From the NCBI GenBank assembly GCA_009602725.1, contig WELB01000002.1, positions 1,190,565-1,214,400 of the forward strand: 23,836 bases of DNA. Direction: 5' to 3'. The DNA comes from Spirogloea muscicola. Taxonomy: Eukaryota > Streptophyta > Zygnematophyceae > Spirogloeales > Spirogloeaceae. Below, in pieces: positions 1-9,411 of this stretch. The first letter of the stretch is position 1, and each line of letters opens with the position of its first letter. The notes beneath the pieces were generated by a model that was not told where the DNA came from, searched no databases, and saw only the letters and a program-made list of their open reading frames with translations. The position numbers and the translations under genes were made by a program.

Positions 1-20
1 CCCCCCCCCCCCCCCCCCCC
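1..20. repeat. Poly-C run at the left edge
   Basis: Twenty consecutive C residues open the window. No gene is associated with them. Such a run at an edge often marks a contig end or a low-quality junction, so it may be an assembly artefact rather than biology. Confidence 0.6.
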
Positions 21-120
21 GTGCTGTTCCCCCCGTTCTTCCTCGCTACTTCTCTCTTGACGCCCTGCAGCTCGCTGAGTCTCTTTGCGCGAGGCGCACC
101 CTCTTCGGCGCCGGCGCCGC

Positions 121-715
121 ATGTCGGCAGGCGGCGCCTTCGGCGGCGCGCGCGGCCACGCACCGCAGCCGCCCGAGAAGGGCGTCTTCCCGCTCGACCA
201 CTTCGGCGAGTGCCAAGAGGTGCGGCGCCTGGCGCGGCCCTCGGCCCGGCTGCGTTGCCTGCTGGGGCCCTCTCTCTGACGCCCCGGCTCCATTGCAGGA
301 GATGCGCGAGTACATGGCGTGCCTGCGGGAGCACGGTGGCGAGGCGGGCCGCTGCCGGCAGCTCAGCAAGACGTACCTGCAATGCCGCATGAGCAAGTGA
401 CTGTCTGGCCTCGCATCCCCTTCTCTTCGTCGAGCTACTGCAGCCACTTCACTGAGGAAGGCGGCACAGGTTATGCGGCCTAGCGCCAACCACGATGCCT
501 GGCCCGTATGCCAAGCCTTGCGTCATCGCGGCGGTGCTGGCAGGAATCTCATGGCGGAGCAGAAGCTCTCCGAGCTGGGCTTCTCGGAGGACGACGAGAA
601 GGCAGCCACCACCATGACAGCTGACGGAGGAGGAGAGGCTGGTGACACATCCCGGAGGCGGGCTGAGGCCGGCTTCATCGCCGGCATGCCCAAGAAACGG
701 ACAGGCTCCTCCTAG
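121..715 (+). CDS. COX19: COX19-like cytochrome c oxidase assembly factor (3 exons: 121-219, 299-396, 544-715)
   Basis: Small twin CX9C protein of the mitochondrial intermembrane space/cytosol that takes part in copper handling for cytochrome c oxidase assembly. Splicing gives 122 residues. The N-terminus has the family signature MSAGGAFGG followed by PPEKGVFPLDH. The two cysteine pairs are exact: C31-x9-C41 and C52-x9-C62. Intron 1 (220-298) ends in CATTGCAG and brings the second C of pair one into register. Intron 2 (397-540) uses GTGACT...CTGGCAG and restores the conserved tail SKNLMAEQKLSELGF, matching the 'NLMA..LGF' block that follows CRM in plant and animal COX19. Reading straight through the second donor would give a false stop at 398. 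The last ~40 residues, rich in D/E, then G, R and K, extend past the usual C-terminus and are not conserved as far as I know. The 5' end is very GC-rich. Identity is seen directly; function is from the family. Confidence 0.93.
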
Positions 716-1846
716 GAACCACCGGTATGTACCAGCAAATCAGAAGCTCGGGGACAACTTGGTGACAGATTATGATGCATGCTGCATATGTGCAGAGGTT
801 TCCACATAGGTAAACCTCCTGTTGCTGGCTTGAATTCTGGCAGCGGCGTTAGCCTGTGCTGCACTTCGGACTCTTTCCCAGGGCCATGTGGCGAATGACC
901 AGTCCTGCAACCTCCCAGCTCTGCTGGACTGTGTTCACTGAGGTCTACGAGCAGAGAGGCGCTTGACCTCAGCCAACAAAAACATCAGCGCAGGTACCCT
1001 GCCAAGCTTGTCAAAGAAGCATGGAACGACCGAACTCCGCTGTCCTTCAGATGGCAAGGCCGTATCTTCTAGGGCGTGCACTGAATGGTCAAGACGTGCC
1101 ATTTGACATGTACATGCTTTGCAGCTGCAGGTGTAGCAGTTGCCCGCCCTCATAGGCAATTGGCTCATTGTGTTGCAGGACACTGGACCAACTGGCTCTG
1201 CGAGACAGAGAGAGGCTCTATTGGCCTTGCCCGGGCCATGGATGCAGTGTCGCCGCAAGAAAGGCCCCATACGATCTCTTATTGGACTCTCTTACAGGCT
1301 GCAGCTTAGATCTGCCAATATGCAGCACGACGAACATGCCTACGTCATATTCACCAGATAGGCATAAATGTGAACTACAGAGACTTTAGACCTCTGCATT
1401 ATGCACAAGTGAAGGTACATGACTACAGTCAGGTAGTGGCGGCACATGGAAGAGGACGCATGCCGTGTTGGCAAAGTGCCTCAAGGCCCAATATCCTTGT
1501 CATGAAATGAGGTCAGTGGAACAATGCGGCAACACTTTGAAATCTTTCGACAAACTGGTCCAGTGTACAGAGCACATGAGCTACATATGAAGCCTTGTCA
1601 ACACAAATGTTGCCTCGTACAGCCAGCGGGGCTGCACTGTGAAAAGGCTTCAAGGCGAGTATCTTCTTCAATTAAGGTCTCTGGTTTTGGACAATGTCTA
1701 CCTCGTGCGCTAGCACTGTTGTAATGTCATTTTGTCTGAAATGATTTTTGTTTTAAGAAAAAAAAAGGCGACATTCTCAAATTGACACAAGCGAAGGCTG
1801 TGCAGCTGCAGTGTAGTGCTCCCCAGCACAAGGTCTTACTGCGCAG
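716..1846. other. Unresolved stretch upstream of the + strand gene at 1847-2246
   Basis: About 1.1 kb with several acceptor-like TGCAG sites and short open segments but no chain of exons I can defend. One reading of 895-1080 (LPALLDCVH ... ELRCPSDGK) vaguely recalls a RING finger, and 1621-1674 can be read as a short phase-0 exon ending at a GTCTCT donor. These may be earlier exons of the gene whose last exons follow. A run of A residues lies near 1757-1766. No RNA gene or mobile element recognised. Confidence 0.3.
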
Positions 1847-2246
1847 CAGGCCAGGATCTGGCTGCAGGCTGCAGTGATGGTCTACAGAGTGTCCTATGAA
1901 GCCACAGCAGCACAGTCTGCCCAGTCACTTTTCACCTGTCTACTTTGTGAACTGCTTGATGCTGAAGGTGCCTACTGGTGAGAAGTGCAGATAGGGACAG
2001 CTGCATCCAGACTAGCCTTCTGCTCTCAGTTGCTGCCCTCTCTCAGCGCTTTTCCCAGGCAAAGTGCCTGACTCGATCTTGCTGGGTCTTGTTGTGCTCT
2101 TGCTGTGCCACTGCTGCCAATACTTGGGAGGGACTTCAGAAAGTCCAGGCTTTACTACACAGAAACTTGTGGCAGTGGCTGGCTCCATCGGACCATGGAT
2201 TCATAAGCAAGAGCGGACATGCAATTTGCATGCCAACAACCACTGA
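1847..2246 (+). CDS. 3' exons of an unrecognised + strand gene with a C-terminal hydrophobic segment (1847-1967, 2059-2246)
   Basis: Two exons join in phase. The first begins after GCGCAG and reads QARIWLQAAVMVYRVSYEAT... to a GTGCCT donor at 1968. The second starts after TTTCCCAG at 2059 and runs to a TGA at 2244-2246. The joined peptide has an amphipathic, alanine-rich helix, then a strongly hydrophobic stretch (SILLGLVVLLLCHCCQYL) that could be a membrane anchor, then about 40 polar residues. I do not recognise the family, and the upstream exons and start codon are not resolved. The stop lies 80 bp from the stop of the oppositely oriented formylglutathione hydrolase gene, so the two would be convergent. 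The frame is open over the whole of both exons with a consistent phase, but no homologue is visible to me, so this is tentative. Confidence 0.35.
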
Positions 2247-2285
2247 GCACAATATATTTCCGCTTTGCAATTATGGCACCATAAC

Positions 2286-2303
2286 AGAGAGCAATTGCTC
2301 TCT
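2286..2303. repeat. Perfect 18-bp palindrome in the 3' flank of the hydrolase gene
   Basis: AGAGAGCAATTGCTCTCT is identical to its reverse complement. It lies 22 bp past the hydrolase stop on the minus strand, inside the probable 3' UTR, and would fold into a 9-bp stem or a duplex. It may influence 3' end formation, but there is no direct evidence. Confidence 0.6.
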
Positions 2304-2325
2304 TGTGATGCTGCAAATACTTGTC

Positions 2326-4551
2326 TCAGGAGGACAGAATGTCGGCGTGGAGGTTGATGTGGTCTGCAATGAAAGTGGAGATGAAGTAGTAGGAATGATC
2401 ATAGCCCTCCTGCAGACGCAAGTTCACCTTGACTCTTCCTCCCTTGGCAGCCGTGGCAGAGAAGGTTTCAGGAAGGAGCTGCTTTTCCTTGTAGAACTTG
2501 TCCTCCGTGCCCTTTCCACGATTAGAATGGCAATGTCAGCAAGAAGCACAATGAGTGTGTAAGTGAAGAGTCAATCATGCACAGAGACAAGTAAGCCAAG
2601 TATCTCTCCAAAGGCCAGCCAAGAAAGATCAGATATAATTGGAATACCGTGTCCACCAGGGGCACACATGCTTCACTGCTGACAGCAGAGCCCAAAGCAC
2701 AGCATGCACGTAACCAGCTAGGTGCTGAATACTGTACACAAGCTAGTGCTCACATTCAGGACACAAGCTCCTCTGACTAAGGCACTCAAGCAGGCCAATG
2801 CATGCACAGCACCTCATGTATATTCTGCTCACCTGGTCTATGAGGATTTCACAAGATGGGCCCGAGTAGTCCTTGACCAGCTCAGTGGCATCATATTGCT
2901 GCAACACACAGGAAGTCATGGTGCGCAGAGCATGCCCACAAGCAGTCAGGCTGGATGCTGTGCTTCATCGTTGAGGTCATCAAGTGGATGCCGCAGGAAA
3001 GGGAGGACCCAAAGATAGGGGTTCTGTTGAGCTGCAGGCCGTGGTATTGGACTAGGATGGAGCACCATACCTTCCAGTTGATCTTGTCATCGCCCAAGTA
3101 CCCGGTAAAGGCCTTTTCGCCCCACGGGCACTGGCAGGGGTTCGCTATAGGTGCCAGAGCTGACACAGCCTGCAAAGCACATAGTAAGGCCCGCATTACA
3201 AATGCCAAACACTTCGGACGACTTCGCGTTTTCTTAAGAGGTTTAACTGCTTGACAACCACTTTCGGCTACAAGTGGATGCTGTGCAATGAGCCTCTGGA
3301 CTACTCGCACGCATTGTACCTTGTACTTTGTAGGATTCCTGAGGAAGATGGTGAGAGCTCCGTGGCCTCCCATGGAGTGACCGAGTATGGAAGACTTGCT
3401 AGTGTCCAGCTGTTGGGAGAAATTTGAGGTAAGCAATTCAGGCAACTCCTCTGTAATGTAGTCATACATGCGCCATTGCCTCCACTTCTCCTCTGTGGCA
3501 TTCAGGTAAAATCCTGCACCTGCAAGAGAGCAAATAGGAGATGAGCTCGAAGTTGGCTAATCCACCTGCACTTAAGGTGATCAATCAAACGGACCCATCT
3601 GAGACCCTTGTTATCCCTCCTGCAAGGGAGATAGCGACTAGAGTTTCAACCGCTTCTTGACATGCCTATCTATGCAGGGAAACTATAGCCCCATTCCTGG
3701 GTTTCTTAAATGCCTGAAAGAGAGAGCAGGAATGAGCTGAATAGAGAGACTGCTAGGCCAAGAACCTCACAGCAACTAAGGCAGTATAAAGAAGAGACAC
3801 ATCTCACAAAGCATTACCGACTCCAAAGTCCCAGCTGTCAGCTTCTCCTTCAACATTCAGTCCACCTGCAATTGTGACAGCCACGTGTTTCAGCTAGCGG
3901 GAGCGAGCAGCTAGTCCGTCGATATCAGGGTTTGTCAAGGGCTGCAGAGCAGGTTCTGAGAGCCTGCTGTCTACGATCAGCCCCCGGAGGAGCAAAATGT
4001 CCACAAGACCTCTTGCAGGGATGTGCGTCGATCTCGTGAGGACTTTGGCTACAGTTGTGGGTCAGAGCAAGTGCTGGGCACGTCGCACGCCGCTCTGCAC
4101 TTTGCAAGGGACGGCATAGCAAGCAGGCAGCATGAACGCGCGCTCACGAGGCGAGGTGTCGGGCGAGACGATGGCCACGCCTCGCTCCATTGCCGCCCGC
4201 TGGGCGCCGGCCTTTTGCAGGAAGTTCTCGTCGGTGCAGGTGAGCCCGGAGAGGAAGTACACCACCTGGATGGATGCAACTCGCGAGCGTGTGACTGGAG
4301 CTGAAGTGGGTTACGAGGACCACCGCCGCCGCTGGCGGAAGCGGCCCATCGAGCGAGCCGCCGAGCTGCGAGTGGGGGCGCTGCTCGAGCGGTGGCGCAC
4401 TCACGGGGACGCTGCGGCTGTCCGCGGCGGGCGGGAAGTAGACGGAGAACTTCATGGCGCAGCCGAGCACGGCGCTGTCATGCTGGAAGCGGCGGACGTG
4501 GCCGGAGAAGGACTTGTTGGCGCCGATCTCCTCCACGCGCGGCGGCGCCAT
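2326..4551 (-). CDS. S-formylglutathione hydrolase (esterase D family), 7 exons
   Basis: Hydrolyses S-formylglutathione to formate and glutathione, the second step of glutathione-dependent formaldehyde detoxification; cytosolic in most organisms. Exons on the minus strand: 4551-4405, 4265-4148, 3865-3818, 3519-3320, 3169-3071, 2898-2833, 2511-2326. All junction phases agree and give 287 residues, against about 280 for human esterase D. Diagnostic blocks: [42 protein letters not shown], the nucleophile elbow [10 protein letters not shown] (Ser153), [28 protein letters not shown] (Asp230 as catalytic acid) and [11 protein letters not shown] (His265). The triad is therefore intact. The start is the ATG at 4551, followed by the family-typical N-terminus. 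Acceptors are TGCAG-type except the last (GTGGAAAG). Exon 1-2 codons are far more GC-rich than exons 3-7. A retroelement tail begins about 155 bp upstream of the ATG. The partner dehydrogenase gene is divergent, at 6468-8484. Confidence 0.96.
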
Positions 4552-4871
4552 GGCGGCGCTCAGTCCGCGACGGCGGGCGGCGGAGCTGGCCCGGCCGTGG
4601 CGGGGGACGACGTCGCTCTGCCTACCGCGGCGCCCCGCTGGGCGAGCGGCGGCGGTGGAGACGGGCGCCGGTGAGACGGCGAGACGACTTCGTGCTTATA
4701 GTCCTTTCAGGCTCACCCGTGGGTACTGAGCTTCCTTTTTGCGTCGTGTGTTTTTTGCTATGGTTTGTAGTGTAGTCCCTTTTTCTTAGTGCTTCTTTCT
4801 TAGTGCTTCGCCTTGGTGCTTCGCCGGGCCCCCTTCTTCTTGGGCTTCTTGTACTCTGCTCAATTTTTTTT

Positions 4872-4890
4872 GGGCTGGCTGTTCCAGCCC
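4872..4890 (+). repeat. Hairpin GGGCTGG/CCAGCCC of the element 3' UTR
   Basis: Perfect 7-bp stem (4872-4878 with 4884-4890) and a 5-base loop, preceded by a T8 run and followed by CCTATCTTCAATGAGCGAGC, the usual order in this family. Confidence 0.75.
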
Positions 4891-4971
4891 CCTATCTTCA
4901 ATGAGCGAGCTCTTTCTTTCTTTTTCGGCACCTCTTTCTTTGGTTTTGACCATTGTCCATTCTTTCTGGGT

Positions 4972-5023
4972 GGGCTGGCTTTTGCCGGCCCCTCTTCTCT
5001 GGCTTTGCCGGCCCCTCTTCTCT
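4972..5023 (+). repeat. Hairpin with G-T wobble, followed by a tandem duplication
   Basis: GGGCTGG (4972-4978) pairs with CCGGCCC (4985-4991) with one G-T wobble. The segment GGCTTTTGCCGGCCCCTCTTCTCT (4977-5000) is then repeated with one base fewer at 5001-5023, duplicating the right arm. Confidence 0.7.
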
Positions 5024-5060
5024 ATGGGCGAGCACTTTCTTTCTTTCAGGCCCGATCCAA

Positions 5061-5200
5061 TCCTTCTTCCATCAGAAGAAGGGGTCACCCATGGAGGATA
5101 GGGGCTGGAAAATGCCAGCCCAAAAAAGAATGAACAAAGGACGAGACGGGGCCAGGGGAAGCACTAAGAAAAACAAGCACAAGAAGAACCTAATCTTCTA
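5061..5200 (-). mobile_element. Same element 3' UTR in the opposite orientation
   Basis: Read on the minus strand this is the 3' UTR of the preceding entry: a TTCTTAGTGCTTCCCC block, TTGTTCATTCTTTTTTGGGCTGG and the hairpin (5102-5108 with 5115-5121), then CCCCTATCCTCCATGGG. The two copies face each other and form an imperfect inverted repeat with 4815-4900. Confidence 0.7.
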
Positions 5201-5246
5201 ATCCGGCTCCTTCAGACCTTGTCCACTCCTTCGGGCTGGCCACTTA

Positions 5247-5450
5247 CAGATGCAAGGCGGCCAAATACGCAGACCACCCGGCTGGGGACGAGTTCGTACC
5301 CCTGGCCGTGGATGTGCACGGGGCTCTTGGTCCCAGTGGCTCGACCTGCTGGCCAGGCTTGCGCGGCGCGCTGTGTCCCGCAGGCGAGGTGAGCCGGCTG
5401 ACTTCAACGCTGCTGGCTCGTGGGCCCAAGTCTATCGCAGGCGTTTGTAA
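5247..5450 (+). pseudogene. Retrotransposon endonuclease C-terminal remnant (frameshifted)
   Basis: The first frame reads CKAAKYADHPAGDEFVPLAVDVHGALGP. After a one-base frame change near 5330 it continues WLDLLARLARRAVSRRR...AGSWAQVYRRRL-stop. This parallels, block by block, the endonuclease end of the larger copy at 22427-23836 (KEIKYADHPPEDEFFPLAIDIHGALG, WLELLNQLA, GSLAQVYRMRL). It is a dead copy: the frame is broken and the stop after RRRL falls where the other copy continues with AVSLQRSM. Confidence 0.8.
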
Positions 5451-5617
5451 ATCTCCCTCTTGGGCCACTCCAGCATTCCGCAGGCCTTAGTTGCATATTG
5501 TAGAATGCGGCTCTCGCTTAATTGCAGCGCTCGCAAGCATTGGCTCTTCATCAACGTGCATGGCGCGCTCTAAGTCAGGAATCCAGCTTTCGTGGCGGCG
5601 CTCCAGCTCCCCAAATT

Positions 5618-5656
5618 AGCTTGTCAGATTTGTTTGTGCTCACCCGTGGCTACTAA
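5618..5656 (+). pseudogene. Retrotransposon tail-peptide remnant (SLSDLFVLTRGY-stop)
   Basis: Thirteen codons ending in TAA match the C-terminal signature of the family. The coding sequence upstream is too degraded to follow. Confidence 0.7.
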
Positions 5657-5716
5657 TGTCACCTTAGGCACCTCTGGTCTCCGTATTCTGTAGCCTTGTT
5701 TAGTTTGCACTCGACT

Positions 5717-6030
5717 CCGCCTGAACAATGTATTGGCTTGAATTGGCCTCTCTTTCATTTCATGCGCCCCGCTTGCCTTCTCTCCAGCGGTCCATGGCCC
5801 ACGCGTTGCATCTGCGTGCTGGCTGTGCTCTCGCTGCAGCCTCTGGCTTTCATCAGGGGGATAGTTTCCCGGCAGCTAGTCTGTCGGATTTGAGGCTCCT
5901 CACTCGTAGCTACTGAGTGGTCCATCCTTCACCCGTTCTGACATAGCATTTTCAGGCCCCTCCGTCATTGTGGCCCCTTCGAACCTTTGCCAACTCTTTT
6001 CGGGCTGGCTTTCCAAAGCAAAGCCAGCCT
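5717..6030 (+). mobile_element. Retrotransposon 3' end: coding tail, stop and 3' UTR with hairpin
   Basis: A non-coding or decayed module (CTGAACAATGTATTGG...TTGGCCTCTCTTTCATTTCATGCGC) precedes an open coding tail at 5779-5916: SLQRSMAHALHLRAGCALAA, then a short variable part, then ASLSDLRLLTRSY-stop. The 3' UTR runs TGAGTGGTCCATCCTTC...GTTCTGACATAGC...GGCCCCTTCG to a 10-bp perfect stem, GGCTGGCTTT (6003-6012) with AAAGCCAGCC (6020-6029). The same order occurs at 21583-21817 (+) and 22261-22090 (-). Confidence 0.8.
6003..6029 (+). repeat. 10-bp hairpin of the element 3' UTR
   Basis: GGCTGGCTTT and AAAGCCAGCC are perfect reverse complements separated by 7 bases. This is the longest stem of the family in the window. 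Confidence 0.75.
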
Positions 6031-6429
6031 AAATAGAATGGGCATTGTCCAAAGCCAAAGAAAGAGAAGCCAGAATACGTTACAGAACACAAGACGATGC
6101 CTGCTAGCTCCTGCCAGCATTCCGCGGCTCGGGAGCCCCCGTCAGCCCGTCAGCCCGGCAGCCCCAGGCTCCGCCTCGCGCCGTGAGGTGCCGCCACGTG
6201 TCGACGAGCGCGGAGCCGTCCGCTGTGACTCCGTGACGCCTGCCGGTCGCCGGGCCTGTGCCGCCAAGTGGACGCCACGTGGGCGTGGCGCTGACCTGGC
6301 GGCCCTGCTGGCCGCATTCTTCTGGCCGTGCCGCCTCCCCGCCCCCGCAGGCGCCGCCGCAAATCCCGGCGCGAGCAGCGCAGCCGCCGCCGCCGCCGGA
6401 AACGCTGCCGCCGCCGCCGTCGCNCGCCG

Positions 6430-6431
<2 letters not shown>

Positions 6432-6467
<36 letters not shown>
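6432..6467 (+). repeat. (GCC)12 trinucleotide repeat abutting the dehydrogenase start codon
   Basis: Twelve uninterrupted GCC units end exactly at the ATG at 6468. Further GCC-rich sequence, including an undetermined base at 6424, precedes them from about 6350. The repeat is either 5' UTR or, if an in-frame ATG at 6258 is used, codes for a poly-alanine tract. Confidence 0.9.
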
Positions 6468-8484
<2,017 letters not shown>

Positions 8485-8794
8485 CCAGCAACCTGTGGCC
8501 AAGACTGCTAGACAGGCACGACCACATGCACGTAGTGCTGCTACATGCTACAATTTGAATGTAGCAAGCTGTTGATTCCTTGCCCGCTTAGCAACACCAA
8601 GAAAGGTACCTCACTTTGCTTAGCAGGGAGTAGAGCAGGGAACTATGTCTGCCTTGCAGACACGTTAGTTACACTTGAATTTGTACTACAGCCACTAATC
8701 AAATCGTATAGATGACGAGGATGCAACACCTAACACTACTCGCATGGATATCTTGTGCAAATCACATCATATGCATGTTGTACCAAGACGTTCT

Positions 8795-8895
8795 AGTAGG
8801 ACCAATGGACTTGTCCATACCTTCTGGGTTGTCCTCTCACAGCATTGCCCTTACTTTGGACGAGCTATTTCATTCTTTAGGCCCGATAATGAGAA
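8795..8895 (+). mobile_element. Degraded copy of the retroelement 3' UTR
   Basis: The string ACTTGTCCATACCTTCTGGG...CTCTCACAGCATTGCCCTTACTTTGGACGAGCTATTTCATTCTTTAGGCCCGATAATG follows, with many substitutions, the order found in the intact copies: TTGTCCATTCTTTTTGGGCTGG, CTCTCACAGCCATTGCC, TTGGAAGAGCTCTTTC, AGGCCCGAT. The hairpin arms are eroded. Confidence 0.5.
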
Positions 8896-9039
8896 GCGAT
8901 ACAGAGCAAGTCATGGTGCTTCAGGAGTTGGAGTTTTTAATCTGATCGTAGGTGCTTCCATGCTTTCTAGCAACCACCTGGTTGCCACAAACGCCCGGGA
9001 CGTTGGGAAGCTTCAAGTTGACCTGCACATCCGCTTTAG

Positions 9040-9141
9040 CAAGGAACATTCTATCCAGGCCTTGTTAACTTGGTAGTCGAGGGTGCTCACCAAGGAATAT
9101 TCTATCCAGGCCTGGTTAACGTGGTAGTCGAGGGTGCTCAC
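9040..9141. repeat. Tandem duplication of 51 bp
   Basis: Units 9040-9090 and 9091-9141 both read CAAGGAA.ATTCTATCCAGG and continue to GAGGGTGCTCAC, differing at a few bases. Two copies only; no coding role seen. Confidence 0.85.
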
Positions 9142-9411
9142 CTAACTCTTTTCAACCAAATGCTTGGGAGGTTCTTGGCAACTATTCACAAACAGGTTGT
9201 GGGCATGGGCATGTCTACTTCTAAACGTGGGCAAGAAGCATAGGCAATGCGCCTTTGCTGCTTTCTTTAGTCCACAAGATGACTACTTTTGCACAAATTG
9301 CAGCTTGAAGGCTGTCAAGCAATGAAGGCCATCACCAACTGGATGGTCTTTATCTTGGCACTTGTCAAAGCCCGGCCTAAATATTGACCAGCTCTAGCAT
9401 TCTTCAACCCT

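Larger units (their letters stand above)
4706..5060 (+). mobile_element. Truncated non-LTR retrotransposon 3' end: tail peptide remnant plus 3' UTR
   Basis: 4706-4729 encodes F-R-L-T-R-G-Y-stop, the end of the family tail peptide. It is followed by the T- and C-rich 3' UTR: a repeated CTTAGTGCTTC motif, two GGGCTGG-type hairpins, and ATGAGCGAGC / ATGGGCGAGC followed by CTTTCTTTCTTT tails near 4903-4920 and 5027-5048. Two tail-like ends in one block suggest two 3' ends in tandem. It sits directly upstream of the divergently transcribed hydrolase gene. Confidence 0.7.
8485..9411. other. Intergenic region between two convergent genes
   Basis: No gene seen. It holds the 3' UTRs of the dehydrogenase (+) and the methyltransferase (-), a degraded retroelement 3' UTR near 8795-8895, and a 51-bp tandem duplication at 9040-9141. 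Confidence 0.6.

Noticed and set aside
473-715. Independent 80-residue gene
   Set aside because: Its second half is the conserved C-terminal block of COX19 and joins the preceding exons in phase.
895-1080. RING-finger exons (LPALLDCVH ... ELRCPSDGK)
   Set aside because: The reading needs a junction without a usable donor, the first cysteine pair is missing, and other frames are equally open.
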